A DNA stretch of 64,000 nucleotides, from positions 62,001-126,000 of the forward strand of contig CAWHYG010000008.1 of assembly GCA_963833505.1 (NCBI GenBank), written 5' to 3'. A program made the position numbers and the translations under genes. Below the pieces are notes generated by a model. It ran no database searches, was not told the DNA's origin, and saw only the letters and a program-made list of their open reading frames with translations. This document shows, piece by piece, positions 8,439 to 17,498 of the stretch (within the stretch, counting starts at the first letter, position 1; each line of letters opens with the position of its first letter). The stretch is from CAWHYG01 sp963833505 (GTDB lineage Bacteria > Eisenbacteria > RBG-16-71-46 > CAIMUX01).

Positions 8439-9407
8439 TCAACGCGTGAAGTACTGCACGGCGAAATAGCCTTGGGCGTCCGTCCAGGAGCCGCCGCGGG
8501 CGAAACCGGCTTCGGCCGCGGCCGGGGCCAGGCCGTCCGGCGGGAACTTGTACGAGTTCTCCGTGTGAATCGTCTCGCTTTCCGCCAGCCGGATCTCGGC
8601 GCCGCCGATCCGGATCGCTTGTGGCCTCAGACTGACCAGGTGCATCTCGATCCTCTCGGCGGAACGATTATAGAAGGCAAGATGCTCGAACTGCTCGACG
8701 TCCACCTCCGCCTGCAGCTCGCGACGCACCCGTTCCAGGAGGTTCAGGTTGAACGCTCGGGTCACGCCCCGGGCATCATTGTAGGCCGCTTCCAGGATCC
8801 GCCGGTCCTTGATCAGATCCACCCCGACGAGAAACCCGCCTCCCGGCCCCACCAGCTCCGCGATCCGGTGAAGGAGCCGGGCTCTCTCGCCGGGATCCAG
8901 ATTGCCGATGGTCGACCCGGGGAAATAGGCCACCCGCCGGAACGCCGAGAGGGGCAAGGCCGGCATCTCGAACGGTCCGGTAAAATCGGCGTGAACGGGC
9001 GCGACAAGAAGCCCGGGAAACTCCAGCGCCAGACTTCGAGCCGACTGGATCAGGTGATTCCCGCTGATGTCGACCGGCACGTAGGCCGCGGGGCGGTCGA
9101 GATGGGCCAGCAGAAGCCGGGTCTTCCGGCCGCTACCGCTTCCCAGCTCGATGAGCGCGCAGTCCGGCCCGATCCGGCGTGCGATGTCATCGGCTGAGGC
9201 CTGCATGATGCCGATTTCCGTCCGCGTCGGATAGTACTCCGGAAGGCCGGTGATCTCCTCGAAAAGCGCGGCGCCGCGATCGTCATAGAGGTACTTGCAC
9301 TGCAGCCTCTTCGGACGGCTCCGCAGTCCCTCGAGGACGTCGCCGGCGAAGGCCTGGAGGTGGATCTCGCGGGCCTCTGCGCCGCGGCTCTTCACTCTTG
9401 TGCTCAT
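8439..9407 (-). CDS. egtD: Histidine N-alpha-methyltransferase, ergothioneine synthesis
   Basis: The 322-residue protein matches EgtD, which trimethylates histidine to hercynine using SAM. Visible features are KYLYDDRGAALFEEITGLPEYYPTR at the N-terminus (seen in two parts), SAM site ELGSGSGRKTRLLL, YVPVDISGNHL, and FPGSTIGNLDPGE in the histidine-binding half. It starts at ATG 9407, overlapping the egtB stop by ATGA, so the two genes are translationally coupled with egtB first. Length is normal for the family. No egtC/egtE is nearby, as in many bacteria with a two-gene set. Confidence 0.93.
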   Translation of the reverse strand: MSTRVKSRGAEAREIHLQAFAGDVLEGLRSRPKRLQCKYLYDDRGAALFEEITGLPEYYPTRTEIGIMQASADDIARRIGPDCALIELGSGSGRKTRLLLAHLDRPAAYVPVDISGNHLIQSARSLALEFPGLLVAPVHADFTGPFEMPALPLSAFRRVAYFPGSTIGNLDPGERARLLHRIAELVGPGGGFLVGVDLIKDRRILEAAYNDARGVTRAFNLNLLERVRRELQAEVDVEQFEHLAFYNRSAERIEMHLVSLRPQAIRIGGAEIRLAESETIHTENSYKFPPDGLAPAAAEAGFARGGSWTDAQGYFAVQYFTR

Positions 9408-10921
9408 GATGCGTCCCTCGCCAACCGGAGGCCGGTGAACTGCCAGCGGGCTTCCGGATAGAAGAAATTCCGATAGGTCGGGCGGATGTGCGACTCCGGA
9501 GTCGCGCACGATCCCCCGCGGAGCACGATCTGGTTGAGCATGAACTTGCCGTTGTATTCCCCCAGCGCGCCCGGGACCGGGTGGAAGCCGGGATAGGGCG
9601 CGTACGGGCTCGCCGTCCATTCCCAGACGTCGCCGAGCATCTGGCGCAACGCCCCGGAGCCGATGGGAGAGCAGGGCTCCGGATGGAAGCGGCCGGTCTC
9701 TGCAAAATTGCCGGTCGGCGCCTGCGTTCCCGGAGCTGGACTGCCCGCCCGGCACGCCGTCTCCCATTCGGATTCCAGCGGCAGGCGCGCCCCGGCCCAG
9801 CGCGCGAAGGCATCCGCTTCGTAGAAGCTCACGTGGCAGACCGGCTCGTCCAGGTTGATCGGCAGGAGGCCTGCCAGCGTGAAGACCCGGCAACGTCCGG
9901 CTTCGTCCGAGCTCCACTCAGCCCGTCGCGGCTGATGCCGCTCTGATTCATCCGGTTGCGCCTTGTGCCGAATCGCTTCACCCCGACTCGACCCGCCCCG
10001 GTCCGATTCATCCCGGTTCGCTTCACCCCGGTTCGCTTCATCCCAGGTCGTTTCATCCGGGTCCATTTCCCAATACAGCGGCGCGCGCCACAGGCCTTTC
10101 CGCACCTGGCTCCATCCGTCGTCGAGCCACAGCTCCGGCCGGCGGTAGCCGCCGTCCTCGATGAAGGCGAGAAACTCCCGATTGGTCACGGGGCGGTCCG
10201 CAAGCTCGAACGGCGCCAGCCATGTCTGGTGGCGCGGGCCCTCATTGTCAAAGGCGAAACCGGAGCCGTCGTGACCGATCCACACCGGTCCGGCCTCGAA
10301 GCGGATCCATCGGACCGGGCCGGGATCAAGGAGCGGGCGCTCCGGCCCTCCGTTCCCGCGGTGAGCCGAGTGTTCCGCCATCCCGCCCATGCGGTAAGCG
10401 GAGCTGTAGGGCGCCGCGTCCGCCCGGTAGGCCGGACGCAGCGGATTCAACGAGAGCAGGTGCTTGAGATCCGTCAGGATCAGCTCCTGATGCTGCTGCT
10501 CGTGATTCAGCCCGAGCTCCAGGATCTCCCGAGCCCGTTCGGACACTTTCCCGGGATCCTCCAGAAACGAGCGGACCGCCAGGTCCACGTGCCGGCGATA
10601 GTCCCGGATCTCCCGAACCGTCGGCCGCGTGAGGAGGCCCCGCTCCCCGCGCGGCGTCCTTTCACCGACCGCGTTGTAATAGGAGTTGAAGAGAAAGCCA
10701 TGGTCGGGATGAAACACGCGATATCCGGAAGCGTGCGGGCCGAGCAGGAATTGCTCGAAGAACCAGGTCGTGTGGGCGATGTGCCAGCGCACCGGGCTGG
10801 CTTCCACCATGGATTGCGCCACGTAGTCTTCGATCTCCAGGGGCGCGCATAGCTCGAGGGTCCGGCGCCGGACCTCCTCGTATCGGACCAGCGCCTCGGT
10901 TGCGGTCTGGAACTGGAACAT
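9404..10921 (-). CDS. egtB: Ergothioneine biosynthesis sulfoxide synthase with an inserted pentapeptide-period linker
   Basis: The 505-residue EgtB joins hercynine with a thiol donor using iron and oxygen. It has the N-terminal DinB-like domain with HIAHTTWFFEQFLL, the HEQQHQELILTDLKH metal site, and the C-terminal FGE-sulfatase domain (PVCHVSFYEADAFARWAGAR, LGDVWEWTASPYAPYPGF). Start ATG 10921 follows GGAGAGATTGC. Within the FGE domain, after PLYWEMDPDET, lies a hydrophilic insertion of about 55 residues in five-residue steps (WDEA, NRGEA, NRDES), absent from ordinary EgtB. It is encoded by a 15-bp minisatellite at 9900-10064. The insert falls in a surface loop, so activity may survive. Confidence 0.92.
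   Translation of the reverse strand: MFQFQTATEALVRYEEVRRRTLELCAPLEIEDYVAQSMVEASPVRWHIAHTTWFFEQFLLGPHASGYRVFHPDHGFLFNSYYNAVGERTPRGERGLLTRPTVREIRDYRRHVDLAVRSFLEDPGKVSERAREILELGLNHEQQHQELILTDLKHLLSLNPLRPAYRADAAPYSSAYRMGGMAEHSAHRGNGGPERPLLDPGPVRWIRFEAGPVWIGHDGSGFAFDNEGPRHQTWLAPFELADRPVTNREFLAFIEDGGYRRPELWLDDGWSQVRKGLWRAPLYWEMDPDETTWDEANRGEANRDESDRGGSSRGEAIRHKAQPDESERHQPRRAEWSSDEAGRCRVFTLAGLLPINLDEPVCHVSFYEADAFARWAGARLPLESEWETACRAGSPAPGTQAPTGNFAETGRFHPEPCSPIGSGALRQMLGDVWEWTASPYAPYPGFHPVPGALGEYNGKFMLNQIVLRGGSCATPESHIRPTYRNFFYPEARWQFTGLRLARDAS
9900..10064 (-). repeat. In-frame degenerate 15-bp minisatellite inside egtB
   Basis: About eleven imperfect 15-bp units with core CGGTTCGCTTCACCC on the plus strand encode five-residue steps such as NRGEA, NRDES and SRGEA. 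The period is a multiple of three, so the frame of egtB is kept. Confidence 0.8.
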
Positions 10922-11379
10922 GCAATCTCTCCATGCGCGACCGAACTGCGGACCTGTCTTGAACCCGTGATCGTCGAATGAGCGAAAATGTCTTGAACGA
11001 CCTTGTTGGATGCGTCTTCGCGGCGGCGGAGAGGCTTGAAATTCTGTTTGAAAGAATCTCACGGTCTCAACAGCATTCCAGAGTCGGAGTTTGCTGTCGG
11101 ACCATGCTCGGAAGTTCAGCGATCCGGAGTCGCAGCCGTTCGCGGGACCTCGGCGTTTCCCCCGGAACTCAGCCGTTCCCGGGATCTCAGCAGCCTCCAG
11201 GACCGCAGCATTCCCCGGAACTCAGCCGTTCCCGGGACTCAGCGGCCTCCAGTGCCTCAGCATTCTCCGGAACTCAGCCGTCTCCACGATCTCAGCGTTC
11301 CCGAGATTGCGAGCCGATCAGCGATAGACTGAGAGATGACTCACTGTGCCCGGATCACACGGACGGAAAGGAGCTATCG
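10922..11379. repeat. Gene-free stretch with a 17-18 bp degenerate tandem repeat
   Basis: The stretch lies between the divergent egtB and lyase genes. From about 11120 to 11310 some ten imperfect copies of a 17-19 bp unit, consensus near GGAACTCAGCCGTTCCC, follow one another. The period is not a multiple of three, which fits non-coding DNA, and an open frame through it gives only Ser/Pro/Arg-rich sequence. The rest holds the upstream regions of both genes, with no clear -35/-10 pair. Confidence 0.75.
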
Positions 11380-12774
11380 ATGCGCTCTCGCGAGGTTCAC
11401 GACACCATGGGAACGATGTCGGTGCCGGCCGGCGCCTATTTCGGCGCGCAGACCGCGCGGGCCTTGATCAACTTCCCCCTGAGCGGGCTCCGCGCGCACC
11501 CGGAGTTCATCCGCGCTCTGGCAGCGATCAAGCTGGCGGCGGCGAAGGTGAACGGAGCGCTCGGGTTGCTGACGCCGGAACGCGCCGGAGCCATCGAGCG
11601 CGCCTCCCGGGAGATCTTCGAGGGAGGCCTGCGCGATCAGTTCGTGGTCGACGCGTTCAACGCCGGCGCCGGAACCTCGATGCACATGAACGCGAACGAG
11701 GTGATCGCGGCCCGGGCGGCGGAGCTTCTCGGCGGCGACCGCGGGCGCGCGGATGTGGTCCACCCGAACGATCACGTGAACCTGGGACAATCGACCAACG
11801 ACGTCATCCCGACCGCCATGCGCCTGTCGGGCCTGGCCGGCCTCCGCCGGTTGGCGTCCGAGGCCCGGCTTCTCGCCGGCGCGATCTCCGACAAAGCGAG
11901 GGAATTCGACGGCATCGTCAAGGCCGGCCGGACGCACCTGCAGGACGCGGTGCCGCTGCGCCTGGGCCAGGAGGTCGGCGCCTGGGCTTCCTGCGCCGCG
12001 CATTGGGCAGAGCGGATCGATCAGGCCGCAGACGGTCTCCTCGATCTCGGCCTCGGGGGCAGCGCGGTTGGAACCGGGCTCAATACGCATCCGGACTATC
12101 GCGGGCGCGTCGTCGAGACGCTGGCCGACCTCTACGGTGAGCCCTTCCGGTCCGCGCCCGATCTTTTCGAAGCGATGCAGTCCCAGGCGCCGGTCGTGGC
12201 TGCGATGTCGTCGGCGCGGGGCCTCGCGCTCGACCTCCTCCGGATCACGAACGATCTGCGGCTGCTCTCCTCGGGTCCAGAGACGGGTTTGGCGGAGCTC
12301 GAGGTGCCCGCGGTCCAGCCCGGCTCCTCCATCATGCCGGGCAAGGTCAATCCCGTCATCGCCGAGTCGACGGCCATGGTCTGTTATCAGGTGATCGGAT
12401 GCGACGCCGCGCTGGCGGCGGCTTCGCAGGCCGGACAATGCGAGCTGAACGTGATGATGCCCGTGATCGCCTGGAATCTCCTCTTCGCCCTCGAGATCCT
12501 GGCCAACGCGATCGGAAACCTCCGCGCCCGCTGCATCGAGGGACTGCGGGCCGACGCCGACCGCTGCCAGAGTTACGCCGGCGCCTCGCTCGCCCTGGGA
12601 ACGATCCTGAATCCGCTGATCGGCTACGAACGAGCCGCTGCCATCGTGAAGCAGGCGGCGGGCGGCAAAGGCGTTCGCCGCGCGGTGGAAGAAAGCGGGC
12701 TCCTGACGGACGAACAGGTCCGCCAGGTCTTCGATCTGGAGCGGTGGACCCGACCGGGGCTTCTGGAAGGGTAG
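11380..12774 (+). CDS. Aspartase/fumarase superfamily lyase
   Basis: The 464-residue enzyme of the class II fumarase/aspartase superfamily shows the three conserved blocks: AGAGTSMHMNANEV (residues about 97-110), GRTHLQDAVPLRLGQEV, and the signature loop GSSIMPGKVNPVIAES with the catalytic serine. The chemistry is reversible loss of ammonia or water from an aspartate- or malate-like substrate. PVI after GKVN leans toward aspartase (fumarase usually has PTQ), but the choice is not certain. Start ATG 11380 follows AAGGAG at good spacing, and sequence before it is minisatellite. The ferredoxin gene follows by 117 bp. Confidence 0.85.
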   Translation: MRSREVHDTMGTMSVPAGAYFGAQTARALINFPLSGLRAHPEFIRALAAIKLAAAKVNGALGLLTPERAGAIERASREIFEGGLRDQFVVDAFNAGAGTSMHMNANEVIAARAAELLGGDRGRADVVHPNDHVNLGQSTNDVIPTAMRLSGLAGLRRLASEARLLAGAISDKAREFDGIVKAGRTHLQDAVPLRLGQEVGAWASCAAHWAERIDQAADGLLDLGLGGSAVGTGLNTHPDYRGRVVETLADLYGEPFRSAPDLFEAMQSQAPVVAAMSSARGLALDLLRITNDLRLLSSGPETGLAELEVPAVQPGSSIMPGKVNPVIAESTAMVCYQVIGCDAALAAASQAGQCELNVMMPVIAWNLLFALEILANAIGNLRARCIEGLRADADRCQSYAGASLALGTILNPLIGYERAAAIVKQAAGGKGVRRAVEESGLLTDEQVRQVFDLERWTRPGLLEG

Positions 12775-12891
12775 GCGGCCGGGATAGAATCGGGATGGAT
12801 GGAACGCGGGACTGACGGAACGGGGGATAGAATGCCGCCGGGCGGGCGAGGCGGGGTTCCGTTTCCGCGTCGCACAGAAGGGGGGCCGGTG

Positions 12892-13464
12892 ATGACTCAA
12901 GGCGAGGTTTCCGAGCGCAAGCTGGCGCTCCACTACGTGGCAACGCTGGAAGAGGCCCGCGCTCTGGTCGAGGCTCGCGAGGACTACTGGGTGTGCAACT
13001 GCGGCTGCCGGGAGCGCCGGGGGGGCTGTGCCCGCTCTCGCACGGACGTCTGCCTTGAGTTCAGCCCGGTGACCGAGGCCAGCGGATCAGGCTGCCGATC
13101 GGTTCAGCGCTCCGAGGTCGAGTCCATCCTCCGGGAAGCCGACGAGAAGCGCCTCGTGGCGCGGCCTTTCCGCCAGGTCCGGGACGGAATCGTCCTGGAG
13201 CTCGTGGAGGGCATCTGCTTCTGCTGCGACGACTGCTGCGGTTACTTCGTGAAACCCGGTGAGGTCTGCGATCCGGGAGCCACGATCGAACGGACCGATC
13301 TGTCTCTGTGCAACGATTGCCTTGCCTGCGTCGCTGTCTGTCATTTCGGCGCCCGAGGCATCGAGAAGGGAAGACTCACGCTTCACACGGATCGATGCTA
13401 CGGCTGCGGGCTCTGCGTGGACGTCTGTCCCTCCGGGGGAATCACGATGGTGCGGAGGACCTGA
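12892..13464 (+). CDS. Cys-rich ferredoxin-like iron-sulfur protein
   Basis: The 190-residue protein has an unusual N-terminal half with two Cys clusters (CNCGCRERRGGC at residues 35-46 and CFCCDDCCGYF near residue 107) and a C-terminal double [4Fe-4S] ferredoxin domain (CNDCLACVAVCHFGA, CYGCGLCVDVCPSGG). A soluble electron carrier or scaffold is likely. The N-terminal part resembles CxxC-type modules seen with 4Fe-4S proteins in anaerobes, but I do not recognise a characterised relative. Start ATG 12892 follows a G-rich site. Just upstream, GGGATAGAAT occurs twice (12781 and 12824) in a short repeat tract. The partner enzyme is not evident here. Confidence 0.8.
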   Translation: MTQGEVSERKLALHYVATLEEARALVEAREDYWVCNCGCRERRGGCARSRTDVCLEFSPVTEASGSGCRSVQRSEVESILREADEKRLVARPFRQVRDGIVLELVEGICFCCDDCCGYFVKPGEVCDPGATIERTDLSLCNDCLACVAVCHFGARGIEKGRLTLHTDRCYGCGLCVDVCPSGGITMVRRT

Positions 13465-13504
13465 GTCGGTCCGATCGCCGGCGCGGACCGGGAGGCGAAG
13501 ATTG

Positions 13505-14911
13505 ATGGCGGAAGCCACCGGAACCCAGGCGCCGTTCCGCATGCCCGTGATGGGCCCGAAGAGATCCGGCGACTCGCGCGAGCAAGCCATTCCCGACACC
13601 GGACAGATCGCAGGGAACGCGACCAGCGCCGGGCACGTCTCCACCCGCGAGATCAGCCTCGTCCTTCTCGTCTCGCTGGCTCTGACCCTGATCGCTTTCG
13701 CCTGCACGCCCCGGCTGGTGCCGGCCGATCCGGGGTTCGCCTATCCGTCGGATCATCACAAATACCTGCGCATGGCGGAGGCAGGCCTCTTCCGCTTCCG
13801 CATCGCGCCCTTTCACTGGCGCGTTCTCGTTCCGTTTCTCTGCGGACTCCTTCCTTGCAGCAAGACCGTTGCCTTCTCGCTGCTGACCTTCCTGTCGATC
13901 TGGCTCACCGGCGCGGCGGTGTATTTGCTCGTGCGGGGCGATCCCGCGGCGCTCGGTTCTCAGAGCAGATTCCAGCCTGCCGATGGCCGCGGAACCGGCC
14001 GGGGGCGAATCGATGTCCTGTCCCTCGGTCCCGCCGGTCCGGGGCTGCTCGCGCTGCTCCTCTACTTCACGCTGGGCTGGGCGGTGCGATTCCTGCTCTA
14101 TGACTTCTGGCTCCCCGATGGCGCCGCCATTCTCCTGATCGTGCTGGCGCTTCACGCCGCGATGACGGGCCGGGCGCTTCGCCTGGCTCTTCTCCTGGCC
14201 CTGGGGGTCACCGTCAAGGAGAGCGTGATCCTGGCCGCACCGGTCTATTACAGCTGGAATGCTTCCCGCCCCTTCGAGCCGAGGCTCCTGGGCCGAACCG
14301 GTGCGATCCTGCTGCCCGCGGCCGGCATCCTCGCCGCTCTGCATTTGGCGCTTCCCGGACTGAACAACGACCCGTCCTACACGGCAGGACTGGGAGATGC
14401 GCTGACCCGCCTGCACGCGGGCGTCTATCAATACGCTCCCTTAGGCGCCATCCCCGAGATCCTCCGTGCCCGTCTGCACGAGCTGTCGCCGGCCCGGGCG
14501 CTGGCCTATTTGATCCGACCGTTCGGCGTTGCACCGATCGCGTTCGCGCTCCTCGGATTGAAGGATCGGTGGCGGGCCGCCTTGCGCCTGCTGCCGTTCG
14601 TACTTCTCGTCTATCTCCAGATCCTCTTCGCGTGGAACACGGATCGGCTGCTGGTGCTGGCCTTCCCGGCGCTCTTGTTGCTGGCGCCCGCGGGCTGGTC
14701 GCGCCTCCGGCGCTGGGGAATCGCGCCGGAATTCGTCGGGCTCGTGCTCGGCGGCTTCTTCGCCTTGAATTTCCTCGGGCACGGACAGTACCCGGCACGA
14801 TTCGGTCTGCAGGCGGCGCTTTTGGCGGTGGGAGTGCTCGCGGGCGTCATGACGCGATGGCAAGCGCGCCGGGGATCAGGCCGGGGATCCCGCAGCGCCC
14901 GGCCGTCCTGA
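13505..14911 (+). CDS. Polytopic membrane protein, possible GT-C-like glycosyltransferase
   Basis: The 468-residue protein has a hydrophilic N-terminus of about 45 residues, then 9-11 membrane segments. An early periplasmic segment contains PSDHHKYLRMAEAG and FRIAPFHWRVLVPFL, which recalls the acidic/His first loop of GT-C glycosyltransferases and related uncharacterised membrane families. I do not recognise a defined family, so transfer of a sugar from a lipid carrier is only a guess. Start ATG 13505 follows GGGAGG by nine bases. It starts 40 bp after the ferredoxin gene, so it may share the transcript. Confidence 0.6.
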   Translation: MAEATGTQAPFRMPVMGPKRSGDSREQAIPDTGQIAGNATSAGHVSTREISLVLLVSLALTLIAFACTPRLVPADPGFAYPSDHHKYLRMAEAGLFRFRIAPFHWRVLVPFLCGLLPCSKTVAFSLLTFLSIWLTGAAVYLLVRGDPAALGSQSRFQPADGRGTGRGRIDVLSLGPAGPGLLALLLYFTLGWAVRFLLYDFWLPDGAAILLIVLALHAAMTGRALRLALLLALGVTVKESVILAAPVYYSWNASRPFEPRLLGRTGAILLPAAGILAALHLALPGLNNDPSYTAGLGDALTRLHAGVYQYAPLGAIPEILRARLHELSPARALAYLIRPFGVAPIAFALLGLKDRWRAALRLLPFVLLVYLQILFAWNTDRLLVLAFPALLLLAPAGWSRLRRWGIAPEFVGLVLGGFFALNFLGHGQYPARFGLQAALLAVGVLAGVMTRWQARRGSGRGSRSARPS

Positions 14912-14996
14912 ATCCCGCGGCAACCAGCCTCAACGCGCAGCCAGCCGGAAAGCGGCGCCCAACGCCCGGCCGGCCTGAACCCGGCACGGCCCAGCT
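14912..14996. repeat. Short duplicated tract between convergent genes
   Basis: Two imperfect copies of a GC-rich unit beginning CGCCCGGCCG and containing CCTGAA, about 63 bp apart, cover the end of the plus-strand membrane gene and the gap. No gene or clear terminator is seen. Confidence 0.45.
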
Positions 14997-15905
14997 TTAG
15001 CGCACAGCCGGCGCCGCCGCTGGCGTCCGCGAGAGCTGGTTCTCGTCTCCGCCCACGCTGTGGGGGATCGAGAACACGATCAAGGTCACGATGGCCGCTC
15101 CGGCCGCCCAGAGCCGGACCGACCGCGACGGGGCGGTCGGAGAACCGGGAGCGGCGCGGCGCTGGCGCAGCGCCGCAATCCAGGCCGCGAGCCAGAACAG
15201 CACGGCGATCAGCGTCTTGTTGTCGGTGAGATCCCAGCCGAAGGGAACTCCGGTCCAGGCCTTTCCAAAGGAACACCACTCGACGACCGGCCCGAAGACG
15301 AGGCCGCCCCAGACCATGAAGGCGAGCGCGATCCGGGCGTGCAACTTGAGCGAACGCCCGCCCACCGCCGCCTCGATGCCGGCCCGGTTGGACCAGAGCA
15401 TGCCGAGGAACATCAAGGCGATGTGCGGCCCGAGGACAAGCCAGGGCACCGCGCCCCGGAATCGCACCACGACCGGATCGCCCGCGGGAATCAGGATGGG
15501 AGACGCCGAGGGATCCGCCGGATTCGAGGACGGGGTGAGAAGCAGCCGGTAGGCCAGCTTGTGCCCAGGGGCCTGATGGGGCAACGCGCCCCGGAGGCGA
15601 TCGCCGTCCCTCGTGAGTTCCAGGCGCGTCCAGGGATCGTCCGTCCCGAAGGCCCGGTACTCGACGTAGCCGGTCACCGCCTGGTCATGCACCGTGAGAG
15701 CGATCGGGAAGTCGCCCTTCCCGCCGTGGGAGCGATTGAAGCGATAGCGGATGACGTCGGCACCGACGCGAGCGCGCCCGTGCACGGGACGCGTCGGTCC
15801 GATGGTCCATTGATAGGCCAGCGCCGCGAGCGTGATCAGGACGGCTGCGATCCAAAGCCACACGGTCCGGCTCTTGGATGAGGAACCCCGAACGGCTGCG
15901 TTCAT
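14997..15905 (-). CDS. Conserved membrane protein of unknown function
   Basis: The 302-residue protein has one N-terminal membrane segment (WLWIAAVLITLAALAYQW), a predicted extracytoplasmic beta-rich domain of about 130 residues (YRFNRSHGGKGDFPIALTVH, YVEYRAFGTDDPWTRLEL), and four C-terminal membrane helices including WGGLVFGPVVEWCSFGKAW. ATG 15905 follows CGGGGGTTTAC; earlier codons are Arg/Ser-rich and not membrane-like. The family is unknown to me. The arrangement suggests a membrane-bound sensor or assembly factor, but no partner is adjacent. Confidence 0.6.
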   Translation of the reverse strand: MNAAVRGSSSKSRTVWLWIAAVLITLAALAYQWTIGPTRPVHGRARVGADVIRYRFNRSHGGKGDFPIALTVHDQAVTGYVEYRAFGTDDPWTRLELTRDGDRLRGALPHQAPGHKLAYRLLLTPSSNPADPSASPILIPAGDPVVVRFRGAVPWLVLGPHIALMFLGMLWSNRAGIEAAVGGRSLKLHARIALAFMVWGGLVFGPVVEWCSFGKAWTGVPFGWDLTDNKTLIAVLFWLAAWIAALRQRRAAPGSPTAPSRSVRLWAAGAAIVTLIVFSIPHSVGGDENQLSRTPAAAPAVR

Positions 15906-16088
15906 GTAAACCCCCGAAACGCACTGAGTTTTCGCCTCATCAATCTCGCCTCGCCGGCATCGGTCGCGGCTCCCGGCGGGCCTGGTCGACGGAGTATATC
16001 TGATTCCCGTCCCGCCAGCTTGCCACCGGATGCGGCTCCGTCCTCGCCCGTTGCGGAGCATGGAGCCGGCTGGCGCCGAAGTGTCGGA

Positions 16089-17438
16089 TCAGCGCCCCGA
16101 CCGATCGTTTCCCCCGTAACCGGTCAACTCGACGTATCCCTGACCGATCCGTTCTCCCTGAGGATTCTCCACGGCTACCATTCCTTCCCAGTAGCAGAGA
16201 CCGTGAACGAGCCGGCTCCGATCCTCCTGATCGCCCAGCTCCGGTTTCACGACCAGGTCAATGGAGACGGAGTCCGGAGCTGCCGTCCCGGTGCCGGCGG
16301 CAGCCGGCATGGCCAGGTGGACGTCCCACGAATCCGGATAGGTCGCACCCGACTCGGGGCTTTTCCAATGGCCGAGGGCGCGCGCCTTCCAGGCGCCGCG
16401 GTCGCGGTAGCTCGCTTGACCGCTCCGATTCACCACCGTGCCGCTGGAGAAATCCTCTTCCGGAGAGCGGCCTCGAAGAACATACAACATGATCTCGCGG
16501 CCGTCGTCGAGCTGGAGACCGAACCAATCCCAGCCCGCCTGGCCCGGTCCGAGCCGCGCGGAGCCGAACTCGTGGTCCATCCAGCTTTCGCCGGTGACAC
16601 GGAACCGGGAGCCGTCGACCCGGAGGCTTCCCTGCGATCGGAGCCGCGTGAAACTGTAATACTCGCTGGCGTCATCGGCCGACGGCCCCTTCCGGCTGTA
16701 TCCGTCCGGTCCCTCGAAGACGAGAGGTTTCTCCGCCCGGGTCGAGAGCGAGAAGGCGATCCCGGCGGAGCTGTCAGCCATGGACAGGTCAAAGCCCCGG
16801 CCATTCCAGTCGAGAGTCCAGGTTGTGTCGGTGCCCGCTGGCGCCCGGCACCAGGCGATTCGCGCCGGCAGGGACGCGGGCGCCGCCGATCCCGGAAACG
16901 GCAGGAAGCCGCCCAGCAGGGGAATCTCCCGAAAGAGAAGCTCGCCCATGACATGGCGGCCGCTCGCGAGGTCCGTAACGGCCGCATGGCCCATGACGAG
17001 GTCGCGCGCGGTCCAGTCCGAATCCAATGCCGGTCGATTCGGCAGCAGTCCGACCCGAAACAGCGTGAACTGATAGCCGAACCGGCGATCGGGATCATCC
17101 GCGGACGCGAGGTGGCCGGTGAGATACCACCATTCCGTCCGGTAGGAGCGATGGGCCCAGTGATCCCGCGGAAACGCCCAGGGATAATCGGGTCGAGCGG
17201 GCGTCCATCCGCTGTCCGGGGCGGCCGGAGCTGCGTCCGCATCCGGCGCACCCGGCCCGGCGTGGAGGTCCGATGCCGCCGGAACCGCATTCGGCGCGCC
17301 CCGCCGGGCGTGGAAGTCGGACGCCACCGGAACCGCACCAGGCACGCCCGGTTGCGCGGGGACTGACCCAGCCGGGACCCGGCCCGGCAGGCACGTCAAT
17401 GCAGCGCCCAGCGCGATGGCGAAGACGGACGGCGTCAT
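16089..17438 (-). CDS. Secreted AttH/CrtC-like lipocalin-fold protein
   Basis: The 449-residue protein begins with a signal peptide (FAIALGAALTCLPGRVPAG) and a Pro/Ala linker built from two 16-residue repeats. It then carries the AttH/hydroxyneurosporene hydratase-like double lipocalin domain: HRSYRTEWWYLTGHLAS, RFGYQFTLFRVGLL, GHAAVTDLASGRHVMGELL, SWMDHEFGSARLGPGQAGWDWFGL (seen in parts). Members are often called predicted secreted hydrolases. The ligand is unknown, probably a hydrophobic molecule. The start at 17438 gives the signal peptide directly. It stands 60 bp before the rhomboid gene's stop on the same strand. Confidence 0.82.
   Translation of the reverse strand: MTPSVFAIALGAALTCLPGRVPAGSVPAQPGVPGAVPVASDFHARRGAPNAVPAASDLHAGPGAPDADAAPAAPDSGWTPARPDYPWAFPRDHWAHRSYRTEWWYLTGHLASADDPDRRFGYQFTLFRVGLLPNRPALDSDWTARDLVMGHAAVTDLASGRHVMGELLFREIPLLGGFLPFPGSAAPASLPARIAWCRAPAGTDTTWTLDWNGRGFDLSMADSSAGIAFSLSTRAEKPLVFEGPDGYSRKGPSADDASEYYSFTRLRSQGSLRVDGSRFRVTGESWMDHEFGSARLGPGQAGWDWFGLQLDDGREIMLYVLRGRSPEEDFSSGTVVNRSGQASYRDRGAWKARALGHWKSPESGATYPDSWDVHLAMPAAAGTGTAAPDSVSIDLVVKPELGDQEDRSRLVHGLCYWEGMVAVENPQGERIGQGYVELTGYGGNDRSGR
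17244..17339 (-). repeat. In-frame 48-bp tandem repeat after a signal peptide
   Basis: Two 48-bp copies (17244-17291 and 17292-17339) encode related 16-residue units, VPVASDFHARRGAP and VPAASDLHAGPGAP with flanking residues, in the linker of the AttH-like protein. Confidence 0.8.
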
Positions 17439-17498
17439 CGGAAGGACCGGAGTAACGGCGTTACTGGAAACAGGCTCTTCGGAATCACAGAAAGCAGC

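Noticed and set aside
9900..10064. Pentapeptide-repeat protein domain in EgtB
   Set aside because: The steps lack the A(D/N)LXX pattern of that fold and are charged and degenerate, so this is a minisatellite-coded linker.
11110..11310. CRISPR array in the tandem repeat upstream of the lyase gene
   Set aside because: Units are contiguous, 17-19 bp and imperfect, with no unique spacers, and no cas genes are present.
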